Shown: positions 8,708-18,617, counted from the first letter of the stretch. The stretch is DNA of 64,000 nucleotides from Microbacterium oleivorans (GCF_023715745.1 NZ_JAMBOV010000003.1:1-64000); one strand, 5' to 3'. Notes: generated by a model not told the origin, from the sequence alone. A program made the numbers and translations.

Positions 8708-9631
8708 GTGAGGCTCGCGCGCGCCGTCGACGCGTTCCTCCGGCACATCACGATCGAGCGCGGTCTGTCCGCGCACACGGTGTCCGCGTACCGACGCGAC
8801 CTCGCCGGCTACCTCGACTGGCTCGCGCAGCATGGCGCCGAGGACACCGAGGTCGTGACGACCGAGCTCGTCACGAGGTTCGCGGCGGAGCGGGCGGCAT
8901 CCGATCCGCCTCCCGCGTCGACCTCGCTCGCCCGGCTGCAGTCCGCGGTACGCAGTTTCCACCGTTTCCTCGCGCGGGAGGGCATCGCGACCGACGACCC
9001 GACGGTCCGGCTCCGCCCACCGAAGGCGCCTCTGCGTCTGCCGAAGGCGCTGCCCGTGGACGACGTCATCCGGCTGCTGGATGCCGCCGGCCCCGCACCC
9101 GCCGATGCGGCGCCGGGCGAGCTGATCGGATTGCGCGACCGTGCCCTGCTCGAGCTGCTCTACGCCACCGGCGCCCGCGTCTCGGAGATCGTGGACCTCG
9201 ATGTCGACGACCTCATGCACGGCGAGGTGCTGCGGGTGCGGGGCAAGGGGTCGAAGGAACGGATCGTTCCCGTCGGGTCGTACGCCCGTGCGTCGGTCGA
9301 CGCGTACCTGACGCGCGCTCGACCCGAACTCTCGCGGCGTGGCCGTGCGACGCCGCGAGCCTTCCTCGGCGCCCGCGGAGCACCGCTGTCGCGGCAGAGC
9401 GCCTGGCTCGTCATCCAGCAGGCCGCACAGCGTGCGGGGATCACGGCCCACGTCTCGCCGCACACGCTGCGGCACTCCTTCGCAACTCACCTGCTGCAGG
9501 GTGGCGCCGACGTCCGCGTCGTGCAGGAGATGCTCGGCCACGCCTCCGTCGCGACGACGCAGATCTACACGCACGTCACCGTCGACGCGCTGCGCGACGT
9601 CTACCTCACGTCGCATCCGCGGGCGAGATGA
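8708..9631 (+). CDS. xerD: Tyrosine recombinase XerD
   Basis: A 307-aa tyrosine recombinase with all catalytic residues visible: Arg157 (ATGARVSE), Lys180 (RGKGSKER), His252 and Arg255 (HTLRH), His278 (LGHAS) and Tyr287 (TQIYTHV). The N-terminal SAM-like core-binding domain covers about 1-95. Spacing matches E. coli XerD closely, and the pyrG-Nudix-xerD context is the standard actinobacterial xerD locus. It should act at dif with a second Xer protein encoded elsewhere to resolve chromosome dimers. The start is GTG. Confidence 0.94.
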   Translation: MRLARAVDAFLRHITIERGLSAHTVSAYRRDLAGYLDWLAQHGAEDTEVVTTELVTRFAAERAASDPPPASTSLARLQSAVRSFHRFLAREGIATDDPTVRLRPPKAPLRLPKALPVDDVIRLLDAAGPAPADAAPGELIGLRDRALLELLYATGARVSEIVDLDVDDLMHGEVLRVRGKGSKERIVPVGSYARASVDAYLTRARPELSRRGRATPRAFLGARGAPLSRQSAWLVIQQAAQRAGITAHVSPHTLRHSFATHLLQGGADVRVVQEMLGHASVATTQIYTHVTVDALRDVYLTSHPRAR

Positions 9632-9680
9632 CCAGGGCACTGCGGGGGAGTCGCTCCCTCGCCCGGGGCCCGGCGATGAC

Positions 9681-9686
9681 TAGACT
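9681..9686 (+). promoter_or_regulatory. -10 hexamer TAGACT before parA
   Basis: TAGACT lies 29 nt before the parA GTG. A GGCAGGAGA Shine-Dalgarno sits between them, so this would be a normal leadered promoter for the parA-scpAB unit. I see no convincing -35. Confidence 0.4.
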
Positions 9687-9715
9687 CGGGTGAGCACGGC
9701 GAAGGCAGGAGATCA

Positions 9716-10618
9716 GTGGCGAGCAAGCGGAGCACGGCGGAGGCCACCGGCGCATCGGCGGCGGATTCGGCGACCGACACCCCGATGGGGCCGACGGGAC
9801 GTCCGTACCACGGCTTCCCGACCCCGCCGAAGCTCGACGGTCACGGCCCGGCGCGCATCATCTCGCTCTGCAACCAGAAGGGCGGCGTCGGCAAGACGAC
9901 GACGACGATCAACCTGGCTGCGGGTCTCGCCTCGTACGGACGTCGCGTGCTCGCGGTCGACTTCGACCCGCAGGGCGCGCTGTCCGCTGGTCTCGGAGTG
10001 CAGACGCACGAGACAGCCACGATCTACGACCTGCTCCTCGACCCGAAGCGCGACCCGAACGAGGTCATCGTCTCGACGTCGGTCGAAGGCCTCGACATCC
10101 TGCCCGCCAACATCGACCTGTCGGCGGCCGAAGTCCACCTCGTGAACGAGGTCGCTCGCGAGACGATCCTCGCGCGCGTCCTGCGCAAGGTCGCGGGCGA
10201 CTACGACGTCATCCTCATCGACTGCCAGCCGTCCTTGGGGCTCCTCACCGTCAATGCGCTGACCGCGAGCCACGGCGTGCTCATCCCGCTCGAGTGCGAG
10301 TTCTTCGCCCTGCGTGGCGTGGCCCTCCTCATCGAGACGATCGACAAGGTCCGCGATCGCCTGAACCCCGCGATCCAGCTCGACGGCGTGCTCGCGACGA
10401 TGTACGACCCGCGCACCCTGCACTCGCGCGAAGTCCTCGAGCGGGTCGTCGACGCCTTCGGCGACGATGTGCTCGAGACGGTCATCGGGCGCACGGTGAA
10501 GTTCCCGGACGCCTCGGTGGCCGGGATTCCCATCACGAAGTTCGCCCCCGAACACTCCGCCGCCCAGGCGTACCTGCGCCTCGCGCGGGAGCTGGTCGCC
10601 CGTGGCGCCGTCGCCTGA
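9716..10618 (+). CDS. ParA/Soj-type ATPase linked to scpAB
   Basis: A 300-aa ParA ATPase. The deviant Walker A is QKGGVGKTTTTINLA with the signature lysine, and the DFDPQG block and switch DYDVILIDCQPSLG follow. About 50 disordered residues precede the ATPase domain. No ParB gene is nearby; instead it is operonic with scpA and scpB, the kleisin partners of SMC condensin, as in mycobacteria (Rv1708). This suggests a chromosome-organisation role different from the origin-proximal ParA. The start is GTG preceded by GGCAGGAGA. Confidence 0.92.
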   Translation: MASKRSTAEATGASAADSATDTPMGPTGRPYHGFPTPPKLDGHGPARIISLCNQKGGVGKTTTTINLAAGLASYGRRVLAVDFDPQGALSAGLGVQTHETATIYDLLLDPKRDPNEVIVSTSVEGLDILPANIDLSAAEVHLVNEVARETILARVLRKVAGDYDVILIDCQPSLGLLTVNALTASHGVLIPLECEFFALRGVALLIETIDKVRDRLNPAIQLDGVLATMYDPRTLHSREVLERVVDAFGDDVLETVIGRTVKFPDASVAGIPITKFAPEHSAAQAYLRLARELVARGAVA

Positions 10619-11456
10619 AGACGTCGCCGACGCCGACGCCGCGCCCTCCGGGGCAGAACCGACCGAGGCTGCGGGCGACCGGTTCCGTGTCTCGCTCGGC
10701 AACTTCGACGGTCCCTTCGACCTGCTGCTGACCCTCATCTCGAAGCACGAGCTCGACATCACCGAGGTCTCGCTCAGCAAGGTCACCGACGAGTTCATCT
10801 CCTATCTGAAAGGGCTCGACGACGACGCCGATCTCGACCAGGCGTCCGAGTTCCTCGTCGTCGCCGCGACGCTGCTCGACATGAAGGTCGCGGGGCTGCT
10901 CCCGCAGGGCGAGTTGGTGGATGCCGAGTCGGTCGCCCTCCTCGAGGCGCGCGACCTGTTGTTCGCACGACTGCTGCAGTACCGCGCGTTCAAGGAGGTG
11001 TCGGCCTGGTTCGCCCGCTGCCTGGACCGCGAGGGCAAGCGGCACACCCGAGCGGTGCGGCTCGACGAGAAGCATCGGCGCGCGGTGCCGGAGCTGGTCT
11101 GGACACTGTCGCCGGAGGACTTCGCCGCGATCGCGATGCTCGCCTTCGCGCCGAAGGAGATCCCGCACGTCGGACTCGACCACCTGCATGCGCCGCTCGT
11201 CTCGATCCGGGAGCAGGCGGCCGTCGTCGTGACCCTGCTGCGCGACGCCGGACAGCTGAACTTCCGCGAAATGGTTGCCGGCGTGACCCAGACGGGGGTC
11301 GTCGTGGCGCGGTTCATCGCGGTGTTGGAGCTGTATCGGCACGCAGCGCTCTCGTTCGAGCAGCTCGAGCCGCTCGGGGAGCTGACCCTGCGATGGACCG
11401 CCGAACGGTGGTCCGAAGAGAACCTCGCCACTCTGGGAGCCGACTATGACCGATGA
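10602..11456 (+). CDS. scpA: Segregation and condensation protein A
   Basis: A 284-aa kleisin. The conserved N-terminal helix begins FDGPFDLLLTLISKHELDI and binds the SMC neck; the C-terminal winged helix binds the SMC cap. The start is a GTG inside the parA end, giving a 17-bp overlap. The first 28 residues are a variable low-complexity lead. ScpA bridges SMC heads with ScpB to form the condensin that compacts and segregates the chromosome. Confidence 0.95.
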   Translation: MAPSPEDVADADAAPSGAEPTEAAGDRFRVSLGNFDGPFDLLLTLISKHELDITEVSLSKVTDEFISYLKGLDDDADLDQASEFLVVAATLLDMKVAGLLPQGELVDAESVALLEARDLLFARLLQYRAFKEVSAWFARCLDREGKRHTRAVRLDEKHRRAVPELVWTLSPEDFAAIAMLAFAPKEIPHVGLDHLHAPLVSIREQAAVVVTLLRDAGQLNFREMVAGVTQTGVVVARFIAVLELYRHAALSFEQLEPLGELTLRWTAERWSEENLATLGADYDR

Positions 11457-12051
11457 CGCCACCGAGATCGAGGCCCCGCCCCGCTCGCAGGAGCCTGCCG
11501 ACGTCGCGCGGCGACTCGAGGCCATTCTCATGATCATCGACGAGCCGCAGAGCCTCGTCTCGCTCGCTGCCGCCGTCGGGGCGCCCGTGCCCGCCGTCCG
11601 CCAGGCGGTCGAGGAGCTCGTCGCGGACTACGACGGCGAACGGAGCGGACCGCGCCGCGGCTTCGAGCTGCGCGAGGTCGGCGGCGGCTGGCGCTTCTAC
11701 GTGCGCGAGGAGCACGACGACCTCGTCGCCGAGTTCGTCAACGGCCAGGCGCCCTCCCGGCTGTCGCAGGCCGCCCTCGAGACGCTCGCCGTCATCGCCT
11801 ACAAGCAGCCGGTCTCGCGCAGCCAGGTCGCCTCGATCCGCGCCGTGAACGTCGACTCCGTCGTCCGGACGCTCCTGGCCCGTGGGCTCATCACCGAGGC
11901 CTTCACCGACCCCGAGACCGGGGCCATCAACTACCGCACCACCGACGCGCTGCTCGGTCACCTGGGGATCAACTCCCTCGACGAGCTGCCCCCCATCTCC
12001 CCGCTGCTGGATGACGGCTCCGCGGGCTTCGAAGGAGAGACCATCCGATGA
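11446..12051 (+). CDS. scpB: Segregation and condensation protein B
   Basis: A 201-aa ScpB with two winged-helix domains. The family block QAALETLAVIAYKQPVSRSQV is at about residues 106-126, followed by SIRAVNVDSVVRTLLARGLI. It overlaps scpA by 11 bp and the next gene by 4 bp. ScpB dimers bind ScpA in the SMC complex. Confidence 0.95.
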   Translation: MTDDATEIEAPPRSQEPADVARRLEAILMIIDEPQSLVSLAAAVGAPVPAVRQAVEELVADYDGERSGPRRGFELREVGGGWRFYVREEHDDLVAEFVNGQAPSRLSQAALETLAVIAYKQPVSRSQVASIRAVNVDSVVRTLLARGLITEAFTDPETGAINYRTTDALLGHLGINSLDELPPISPLLDDGSAGFEGETIR

Positions 12052-12830
12052 ACGATCAGTCCGACGAGAACCGGGTCCGGCTGCAGAAGGTCCTCGCCAA
12101 CGCCGGTGTCGCCTCGCGCCGCGTCTGCGAGCAGTACATCGTCGAGGGTCGCGTCCGGGTGAACGGGGTCGTCGTGACCGAGCTGGGCTCCCGCATCGAC
12201 CCCGAGCACGACAGGGTCGACGTCGACGGCACCGCGATCCAGCTCGACACGAGCAAGCGCTACGTCATCCTCAACAAGCCCACCGGAGTCGTCTCGTCGA
12301 TGAAGGACGACCAGGGCCGTCCCGACCTCCGCCGCTTCACGAAGGACTGGCCCGAGCGCCTCTACAACGTCGGCCGACTGGATGCCGAGACGAGCGGCCT
12401 TCTGGTCCTCACGAACGACGGCGAGCTCGCGCACGTCCTCGCGCACCCGTCCTTCGGCGTCACCAAGGTCTACATCGCGAAGGTGTCGGGTCGTGTTCTC
12501 GCTCAGACGATCGCGCAGCTGACCAAGGGGCTCGACCTCGAGGACGGCCCGATCGCCGCCGACAAGGCTCGCCTCCTCGACGCCAACGGCGACACGAGCC
12601 TCGTCGAGCTGACACTGCACTCGGGACGCAACCGCATCGTCCGACGCATGATGGCGGCCGTGGGACACCCGGTGCAGGAGCTCGTGCGGCGGCAGTTCGG
12701 CCCCCTGCACCTGGGCACGCTCCCAGCGGGGCGGACGCGCGAGTTGACTACAGTGGAGCGTGGTGCGCTGCTGACTCTCGCGCGCCAGGCGGAGACCCCG
12801 CCCGGGGATCCCACTCAGGAGCAGTTGTGA
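12048..12830 (+). CDS. RluB-type 23S rRNA pseudouridine synthase
   Basis: A 260-aa protein with an N-terminal S4 domain (RLQKVLANAGVASRRVCEQYI) and the RsuA/RluB catalytic motif GRLDAETSGLL, containing the nucleophilic Asp. The later NRIVRRMMAAVGHPV block is also family-typical. RluB/RluE/RluF/RsuA relatives isomerise single uridines in rRNA; the exact target is not deducible. The ATG overlaps the scpB stop, placing it within the condensin operon as in mycobacteria (Rv1711). Confidence 0.92.
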   Translation: MNDQSDENRVRLQKVLANAGVASRRVCEQYIVEGRVRVNGVVVTELGSRIDPEHDRVDVDGTAIQLDTSKRYVILNKPTGVVSSMKDDQGRPDLRRFTKDWPERLYNVGRLDAETSGLLVLTNDGELAHVLAHPSFGVTKVYIAKVSGRVLAQTIAQLTKGLDLEDGPIAADKARLLDANGDTSLVELTLHSGRNRIVRRMMAAVGHPVQELVRRQFGPLHLGTLPAGRTRELTTVERGALLTLARQAETPPGDPTQEQL

Positions 12831-13942
12831 CCGACGCCATCGACGCGCGCCCTCGCGCGGTCCGCACGAGCGGTCTCGTCCGCATCGTCGGCGCGGGGCT
12901 GCTCGGTTCGAGCATCGGTCACGCTCTGACCGCGCTCGGTGTCGACGTCGTCCTCGCCGATGCGTCGCCCGCTCAGCTGCGGCTGGCCGTCGATTACGGC
13001 GCGGGTCGCCTGCCGCGTGAGGACGACCGACCGAACCTCGTCGTCGTGGCGGTGCCGCCGGATGTGACGGCCGACGTCATCGAGCGCGAGCTCACCGCCT
13101 TCCCCGACGCGGTCGTCACCGACGTCGCAAGCGTCAAGCTCGAGCCACTGCTCGTGCTGCGCGCGCGTGGGGTGGACCTGTCGCGCTACATCGGAAGCCA
13201 TCCCATGGCCGGACGCGAACGGGGCGGTGCGATCTCCGCCCGCGCCGACATCTTCTTCGGACGGCCGTGGGTCATCTGCCGGGACGGAGAGACGTCCGCC
13301 CGCGACCTCGCCGTCGTCGAAGGACTCGCGCTCGACCTCGGTGCCAGCCTGGTCGAGATGAGTCCGGAAGAGCATGATCGCTCGGTAGCTCTCGTCTCGC
13401 ACGTGCCGCAGCTCGTGGCATCCCTCCTTGCCGGACGCTTCGTCGGTGCCGAGGAAGCCTCCCTCCGCCTCGCGGGACAGGGCGTGCGAGACACGACCCG
13501 CATCGCCGCATCCGCCCCTGAGCTCTGGGTGCAGATCCTCGGTGCCAACGCCGACCCGGTCGTCGAGGTGCTCGATGCGCTCGCGTCGGACCTGACGAGC
13601 GTCGCCCGCGCGCTCCGCGATCCCGATGCGCCGGGCGCGCGCCGCACCGTGGCCGACACGATCCGTCGGGGCAACGAGGGGGTCGAGAGGCTTCCGGGCA
13701 AGCACGGTCAGAACCGCCGTTTCGAGACGGTCGTCGTCATGGTGGACGACACCCCCGGCCAGCTGGGGCGCCTGTTCGGCGACCTCGGCGAGCTCGACGT
13801 CAACGTCGAGGACTTCCGTCTCGAGCACTCGCCCGGAGCCCAGTTCGGTCTCGGCGAGATCAGTGTCGTCCCGTCCGCGGTGACCGTCGCCACCGACGGC
13901 CTCGCCGCGCGCGGGTGGAAGATTGCGAGCCTCAATGACTGA
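12827..13942 (+). CDS. tyrA: Prephenate dehydrogenase
   Basis: A 371-aa protein making 4-hydroxyphenylpyruvate for tyrosine. The Rossmann NAD-binding motif is [11 protein letters not shown] near residue 20, the conserved HPMAGRE follows around residue 125, and a C-terminal ACT domain (about 300-371, starting [16 protein letters not shown]) probably senses an amino acid. The start is the GTG overlapping the previous stop, preceded by AGGAG; the frame stays open upstream but only as a shadow of the synthase gene. It sits between rluB and cmk as in Streptomyces, whereas mycobacteria lack it here. Confidence 0.93.
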   Translation: MTDAIDARPRAVRTSGLVRIVGAGLLGSSIGHALTALGVDVVLADASPAQLRLAVDYGAGRLPREDDRPNLVVVAVPPDVTADVIERELTAFPDAVVTDVASVKLEPLLVLRARGVDLSRYIGSHPMAGRERGGAISARADIFFGRPWVICRDGETSARDLAVVEGLALDLGASLVEMSPEEHDRSVALVSHVPQLVASLLAGRFVGAEEASLRLAGQGVRDTTRIAASAPELWVQILGANADPVVEVLDALASDLTSVARALRDPDAPGARRTVADTIRRGNEGVERLPGKHGQNRRFETVVVMVDDTPGQLGRLFGDLGELDVNVEDFRLEHSPGAQFGLGEISVVPSAVTVATDGLAARGWKIASLND

Positions 13943-14612
13943 TCCCATCACCGTCGCCATCGACGGCCCTGCCGGCAGCGGCAAGTCGAGTGTGTCCAAG
14001 GAGGCGGCGCGCCGCCTCGGCTACGGCTACCTCGACACCGGCGCCGCCTACCGGGCGCTGGCCTGGCATGTCCTCGAGCATGGCGCGGACACCTCCGACG
14101 CGGCCGCCGTCGTGGACGCCGCGGGCGACTTCGACTACGCCATCTCGCTCGACCCCGACGACTACTGGGTGCGGGTGGGCGCGACCTCGGTCACGGAGGC
14201 GATCCGTGAGCCGCGGGTCAGCTCCGCCGTGAGCGGCGTCGCGCGGGTGCCCGTCATCCGCGAGCAGGTCAACGTCCTGTTCCGGCGCCTCGTGTCGGAG
14301 TCGGGCCGCCCCGGTGTCATCGTCGAAGGCCGCGACATCACGACCGTCGTCGCCCCCGACGCACCCGTGCGCATCCTGCTGACCGCCGCACCCGAGGTGC
14401 GTGCCGCTCGGCGCAGCGCCGAACTGACCACGGAGGATGCCGCGGCCGTCGCCGCCGCGCTGCATAAGCGCGACGCATCCGACTCCCAGGTCGTCGACTT
14501 CCTCACCGCCGCCCCCGGCGTGACGGTCGTCGACTCGACCGACCTGGACTTCGCACAGACCGTCGACGCCGTCCTGGGCGTCGTGCGGTCGGGAACGGAA
14601 GGCTCGCGATGA
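13935..14612 (+). CDS. cmk: Cytidylate kinase
   Basis: A 225-aa (d)CMP kinase. The P-loop is [10 protein letters not shown] at the N-terminus, and [13 protein letters not shown] and [15 protein letters not shown] blocks ([11 protein letters not shown]) follow. The ATG at 13935 overlaps the tyrA end by 8 bp; a TTG four codons upstream is less likely. It feeds the pyrimidine nucleotide pool together with pyrG. Confidence 0.95.
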   Translation: MTDPITVAIDGPAGSGKSSVSKEAARRLGYGYLDTGAAYRALAWHVLEHGADTSDAAAVVDAAGDFDYAISLDPDDYWVRVGATSVTEAIREPRVSSAVSGVARVPVIREQVNVLFRRLVSESGRPGVIVEGRDITTVVAPDAPVRILLTAAPEVRAARRSAELTTEDAAAVAAALHKRDASDSQVVDFLTAAPGVTVVDSTDLDFAQTVDAVLGVVRSGTEGSR

Positions 14613-16138
14613 GCGCCGAAGACGACTACGAATACGAAGGCGGCCCCGATCAGCTCGAGGAGAAGCTCGCCAACCTCGACGAGGAACTCGCCGAGCAGCG
14701 CGCTGCGGCCCTCCGTGCCTCGCTTGCCGACTACGAGCTCGACGAGGACGACGACGATCTGCTGGCCGGCTTCACCGCCGGAGGCGAGGTCGTCGAGATG
14801 CTGCCGGCGCTGCCCGTCGTGGCGATCGTCGGACGGCCGAACGTCGGCAAGTCCGCGCTCGTCAACCGCATCCTCGGTCGTCGCGAAGCCGTCGTGGAGG
14901 ACACCCCCGGCGTCACGCGTGACCGAGTGAGCTACAAGGCCGAGTGGATGGATCGCCGGTTCACGCTCGTCGACACCGGTGGTTGGGAGCACGACGCGAA
15001 GGGGATCGACCGCTCCGTCGCCGCACAGGCCGAGATCGCGATCGAGCTGTGCGACGTCGTCATGTTCGTCGTCGACGCGATGGTCGGCGCGACCGCGACC
15101 GACGAGCAGGTGGTTCGGATGCTGCGCAAGACCGACAAGCCGGTCTTCCTCGTCGCCAACAAGATCGACGATGCGCGCCAGGAGCCCGAGGCCGCCGCCC
15201 TCTGGAACCTCGGCCTCGGCGAGCCGCACCCTGTGTCCGCCATCCACGGCCGCGGCGTCGCAGATCTCTTGGACGAGGTCATGAAGGTGCTGCCCGAGGT
15301 CTCGGCCGTCGCGAAGAACGAGCTCGGCGGCCCCCGCCGCGTCGCGATCCTGGGACGACCGAACGTGGGCAAGTCGTCGCTGCTGAACAAGGCCGCGGGG
15401 GAGGAGCGCGTCGTCGTCAACGACCTCGCGGGCACCACTCGCGACCCCGTGGACGAGGTCGTGGAGCTCGGCGGCAAGCTGTGGCGTCTGGTCGACACCG
15501 CCGGCATCCGTCGTCGTGTGCACCTGCAGCAGGGCGCCGACTTCTACGCGTCGCTGCGCACCAGTGCGGCTCTCGAGAAGGCCGAGGTCGCCGTCGTCGT
15601 CCTCGATGTCACCGAGTCGATCAGCGTGCAGGACCTCAACATCATCGACCTGGTGCTCGAGTCCGGTCGTGCCCTCGTCCTCGCGTTCAACAAGTGGGAT
15701 CGCCTGAACGACGACGACATGGACAACGCCGACCGTCGTCGGTACCTCGAGCGCGAGATCGAGCAGGACCTCGCGCACGTCACGTGGGCGCCGCGCGTCA
15801 ACCTCTCGGCCCGCACCGGACGTCACCTCGACAAGCTCGTCCCGGCGCTCGAGACGGCGCTCGAGTCGTGGGATCAGCGCATCCCCACGGGCAAGTTCAA
15901 CGCGTTCCTCGCCGAGCTCATCGCCGAGCACCCGCACCCGCTCCGCGGCGGCAAGCAGCCCCGCATCCTGTTCGGGACGCAGGCCTCGACGCGGCCGCCG
16001 ACATTCGTGCTCTTCACGACCGGGTTCCTCGACCCGGGCTACCGCCGGTTCATCCAGCGGCGCCTGCGCGAGATCTTCGGGTTCGAGGGCACGCCCATCG
16101 TCACGAACATGCGGGTGCGCGAGCGCCGGCAGCGCTGA
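14609..16138 (+). CDS. der: Ribosome-biogenesis GTPase Der
   Basis: A 509-aa double-GTPase. Two G domains each start with GRPNVGKS (about residues 72 and 247), with NKID and NKWD specificity motifs. A KH-like C-terminal domain ends [21 protein letters not shown]. The first 65 residues are an acidic extension usual in Actinobacteria. Der acts late in 50S subunit assembly. The ATG overlaps the cmk stop, and this is the end of the parA-der operon. Confidence 0.96.
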   Translation: MSAEDDYEYEGGPDQLEEKLANLDEELAEQRAAALRASLADYELDEDDDDLLAGFTAGGEVVEMLPALPVVAIVGRPNVGKSALVNRILGRREAVVEDTPGVTRDRVSYKAEWMDRRFTLVDTGGWEHDAKGIDRSVAAQAEIAIELCDVVMFVVDAMVGATATDEQVVRMLRKTDKPVFLVANKIDDARQEPEAAALWNLGLGEPHPVSAIHGRGVADLLDEVMKVLPEVSAVAKNELGGPRRVAILGRPNVGKSSLLNKAAGEERVVVNDLAGTTRDPVDEVVELGGKLWRLVDTAGIRRRVHLQQGADFYASLRTSAALEKAEVAVVVLDVTESISVQDLNIIDLVLESGRALVLAFNKWDRLNDDDMDNADRRRYLEREIEQDLAHVTWAPRVNLSARTGRHLDKLVPALETALESWDQRIPTGKFNAFLAELIAEHPHPLRGGKQPRILFGTQASTRPPTFVLFTTGFLDPGYRRFIQRRLREIFGFEGTPIVTNMRVRERRQR

Positions 16139-16210
16139 GCCTCGGTCGCCTGCGCGTCGTCCGGTGACGGATGCCGCGCCCTGCCACGCGCTGCGTGAGA
16201 GGCTGGTCGG

Positions 16211-17113
16211 GTGATCATCCGCCCGCCCGACCCCGGTGAGCCGCGTCGTCCGCTCGGACCGCGCGACCCCGGTGACGCGTGGGTGCTCGCCGACAGCGGC
16301 GAGAAGTATTGGGGACGGTTCGGGGCTGCGGGACTGCTCGCGCACGACCCGGCCCGCGGCATCCTGCTGCAGCACCGGGTGTCGTGGAGTCACTTCGGCG
16401 GGACGTGGGGAATTCCCGGGGGAGCTCGCCACGAGGGCGAGAGTGCGACGGATGCCGCGATCCGCGAGTCGCAGGAGGAGGCCGGTGTGCCCGGCGACGC
16501 CCTGCGGCCGCTGTTCACGAGTGTGTTGGACCGAGACGTGTGGACCTACACGACGCTCGTCGCGACAGTGGAGCGTCCGTTCGAACCGGTCATCGCCGAC
16601 CCCGAGAGCTACGCGCTGGAGTGGGTGCCGGTCGACCGCGTCGACGGCATGCCGCTGCATCCCGGTTTCGCGGGCTCGTGGCCCGCGCTGCGCGAGGCCC
16701 TATCGACGCGGGTGACGGTCATCGTCGACGCGGCCAACGTCGTGGGCTCGACGCCGGACGGGTGGTGGAAGGACCGCGCAGGCGCCACCGAGCGGTTGCT
16801 CTCGGGCTTGTCCGACCTCTCGCGTGGCGGCGTGCCCGCCGAGGCGCTGGGACTCGGCGGGGACCGCTGGTTCCCCCGCGTGGTCGCGGTCCTCGAGGGA
16901 GCTGCCCGCGCCGCTTCCGATGCGGGCGAGATCGAGGTGGTGCGCGCCGCGGGCGAAGGCGACGACCAGATCGTGGCGTCCGCCGTCGAGTCGGTGCACC
17001 GGGGAGATCGCACCCTCGTGGTGACGAGCGATCGAGGCCTCACCGAGCGCGTCCGTGAGGCGGGAGCGACCACGCAGCCGGTGTCGTGGCTCCGCGGGCT
17101 GCTCACCTCGTGA
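16211..17113 (+). CDS. Nudix hydrolase fused to an NYN/PIN-like domain
   Basis: A 300-aa two-domain protein. Residues about 25-160 are a Nudix domain with the complete box GARHEGESATDAAIRESQEE. Residues about 170-300 resemble an NYN (PIN-like) RNase fold: strand-plus-Asp VTVIVDAANVVGS, an acidic GEGDDQIVASA, then VVTSDRGLTERVREAG. The acidic residues are those expected for metal-dependent nucleases, but the assignment is by pattern only. The start is GTG; a GAGGCT hexamer lies 6 nt upstream, so the mRNA may be leaderless. It is coupled to the next gene by a 4-bp overlap. Confidence 0.75.
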   Translation: MIIRPPDPGEPRRPLGPRDPGDAWVLADSGEKYWGRFGAAGLLAHDPARGILLQHRVSWSHFGGTWGIPGGARHEGESATDAAIRESQEEAGVPGDALRPLFTSVLDRDVWTYTTLVATVERPFEPVIADPESYALEWVPVDRVDGMPLHPGFAGSWPALREALSTRVTVIVDAANVVGSTPDGWWKDRAGATERLLSGLSDLSRGGVPAEALGLGGDRWFPRVVAVLEGAARAASDAGEIEVVRAAGEGDDQIVASAVESVHRGDRTLVVTSDRGLTERVREAGATTQPVSWLRGLLTS

Positions 17114-17505
17114 GACGACTCGCCGGACTCTGCGCCGCTGTCCTGGCCGTGGCCGTCGGGCTCGCGGTGCACCTGTCGGCGCCGGACGGGGCGGCATCCG
17201 ACATCGCCGCAGATGCGCTCTACGTGATCGCCGTCTGGGGTGGGCTCGTCCTCCTCTTCCCGGGATGGCGGTCGTGGATGACCGCCGCGGTCGTCCTCGG
17301 CTGGAGTGTCGCGGTGGAGCTGTTCCAGCTGACCGGCTTGCCGCTGCGATGGGCGGGGGAGTGGCCTCCGATCGTGCTCGTTTTCGGCACGGTCTTCGAC
17401 CCGAGGGACCTGGTCGTCTACGCCGTCACCGCGGCCGCCGTGGGAGGGGTGGATGCCGGCACGCGCCGCGCGATCGACCGCCGAGGGGTGTCAGCGGCCG
17501 CGTAG
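17110..17505 (+). CDS. DUF2809 membrane protein
   Basis: A 131-aa protein of four or so hydrophobic segments (about 5-20, 33-50, 54-72 and 100-118). The pattern WSVAVELFQL and DPRDLVVYAVTAAAVG matches the DUF2809 family, small inner-membrane proteins of unknown function. The GTG start overlaps the preceding stop. The last 15 bp overlap tail-to-tail with the S4 protein gene on the other strand. Confidence 0.75.
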   Translation: MRRLAGLCAAVLAVAVGLAVHLSAPDGAASDIAADALYVIAVWGGLVLLFPGWRSWMTAAVVLGWSVAVELFQLTGLPLRWAGEWPPIVLVFGTVFDPRDLVVYAVTAAAVGGVDAGTRRAIDRRGVSAAA

Positions 17506-17847
17506 CTTCTCGATGTCGCGCCGCTCGCGTTTGGTCGGTCGGCCCGCGCCGCGGTCGCGCACCGCGATCTGCGCGACGGGTTCCCGTTCGGGCGTCCGGT
17601 CCTCCGCGGCGACGGCGGCCAGCGGTGCGCCGACACGCTTGGTGATCGTCTGACGGACGACGAGGATGCGGTCGAATCCGGCGATCCGCACGCGCAACTC
17701 GTCGCCGGGTCGCACCTGCTGGGCGGCCTTCGCCTTCTCGCCGTTGACGCGGACGTGCCCGGCTCGACATGCCGTGGTCGCCGCGGAGCGGGTCTTGTAG
17801 ACGCGGACGGCCCAGAGCCAGGAGTCGACGCGCACGGCATCCGCCAT
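17491..17847 (-). CDS. S4-domain RNA-binding protein (HslR/Hsp15-like)
   Basis: A 118-aa protein. The N-terminal S4 domain begins VRVDSWLWAVRVYKTRS and continues AGHVRVNGEKAKAAQQV. The C-terminal third is highly charged and ends GRPTKRERRDIEKLRGR, the usual tail of Hsp15-like proteins, which bind stalled 50S-nascent-chain complexes. GGAGGAGGG precedes the ATG, and a TACGAT -10 candidate (17875-17880 on the top strand) lies 27 nt upstream. Confidence 0.85.
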   Translation of the reverse strand: MADAVRVDSWLWAVRVYKTRSAATTACRAGHVRVNGEKAKAAQQVRPGDELRVRIAGFDRILVVRQTITKRVGAPLAAVAAEDRTPEREPVAQIAVRDRGAGRPTKRERRDIEKLRGR

Positions 17848-17886
17848 GTCACCCTCCTCCCGTACGGTGAACCCATCGTAGGCAGG

Positions 17887-18399
17887 TCAGGATGCCGCGA
17901 GCCGCCGCTCCACCCGGTCGAACATGGCCTGGTCGAAGGCGATGATGCGCGCTTCGGCGACCTGCGACGGCGTGTCCTGCAGCGTCGTGACGGCGGCGTC
18001 CACCGCGTCGTCGAGCGGCCATCCGTAGATCCCGGCGCTCACGAGCGGGAACGCGACGGAGGTCGCGCCGAGCTCGTCGGCGACCTCGAGGGCTCTGCGG
18101 TAGCAGGAGGTCAGGAGGGCGCGGTCGCGTTCGCCGGCGGTGTGGTTCGGTCCGACGACGTGGATCACCCAGCGGGCGGGCAGGTCGCCGGCGGTCGTCC
18201 ACCCGGCATCCCCCGTGGCCAGGCCGTGAGGGAACCGCTCGATGCAGTCGGCGAGGATCTGCGGGCCGCCCGCGCGGTGGATGGCGCCGTCGACGCCCCC
18301 GCCACCGCGCATCGCGCGGTTGGCCGCGTTGACGACGGCGTCGACCTGCTGCTGAGTGATGTCGCCCCTGACGACGGTGACGCGGTTCATCTCGGTCAT
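17887..18399 (-). CDS. Macro-domain ADP-ribose-binding hydrolase
   Basis: A 170-aa stand-alone macro domain. The hallmarks VVNAANRAMRGGGGVDGAI and SAGIYGWP are present, so the O-acetyl-ADP-ribose/ADP-ribosyl-carboxylate binding loops are intact. MacroD-type enzymes remove acetyl or ADP-ribosyl groups. The neighbours offer no further clue. A TACTCT hexamer 6 nt before the ATG suggests a leaderless mRNA. Confidence 0.9.
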   Translation of the reverse strand: MTEMNRVTVVRGDITQQQVDAVVNAANRAMRGGGGVDGAIHRAGGPQILADCIERFPHGLATGDAGWTTAGDLPARWVIHVVGPNHTAGERDRALLTSCYRRALEVADELGATSVAFPLVSAGIYGWPLDDAVDAAVTTLQDTPSQVAEARIIAFDQAMFDRVERRLAAS

Positions 18400-18405
18400 C
18401 CGGGC

Positions 18406-18411
18406 AGAGTA
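18406..18411 (-). promoter_or_regulatory. -10 hexamer TACTCT, leaderless start of macro-domain gene
   Basis: On the minus strand TACTCT is followed by 6 nt and then the ATG at 18399. There is no room for a Shine-Dalgarno. Confidence 0.5.
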
Positions 18412-18503
18412 GTCCCGCGCACGGACACGCGGAACCCCGTGGCGGTTCGCGGGAGGCGCCGGGACCGGCTAGGATAGGGGAGTTGTCCGCAAGGGCGACG
18501 GAC

Positions 18504-18577
<74 letters not shown>

Positions 18578-18585
18578 CCGGTACC

Positions 18586-18617
18586 ACGAAGGGCCCGCCA
18601 TCTGGCGGGCCCTTCGT
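18586..18617. terminator. Bidirectional terminator between tRNA-Pro and ABC permease
   Basis: A perfect 15-bp inverted repeat (18586-18600 with 18603-18617, core GAAGGGCCCGCCA) sits between the plus-strand tRNA and the minus-strand permease gene. Flanking ACGA/TCGT bases give short T-containing tails in both directions. Confidence 0.8.

Noticed and set aside
6131..9640. A minus-strand open frame of more than 1100 codons opposite recN, pyrG, the Nudix gene and xerD
   Set aside because: It is the complement of well-supported genes; in 70% GC DNA the antisense frame aligned to third-position G/C stays open. Its composition (Arg/Val/Asp-rich, no motifs) is that of a shadow.
12744..12753. TTGACT next to TACAGT inside the pseudouridine synthase gene as a tyrA promoter
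   Set aside because: The two elements overlap rather than being about 17 nt apart, and tyrA is translationally coupled to the gene before it.
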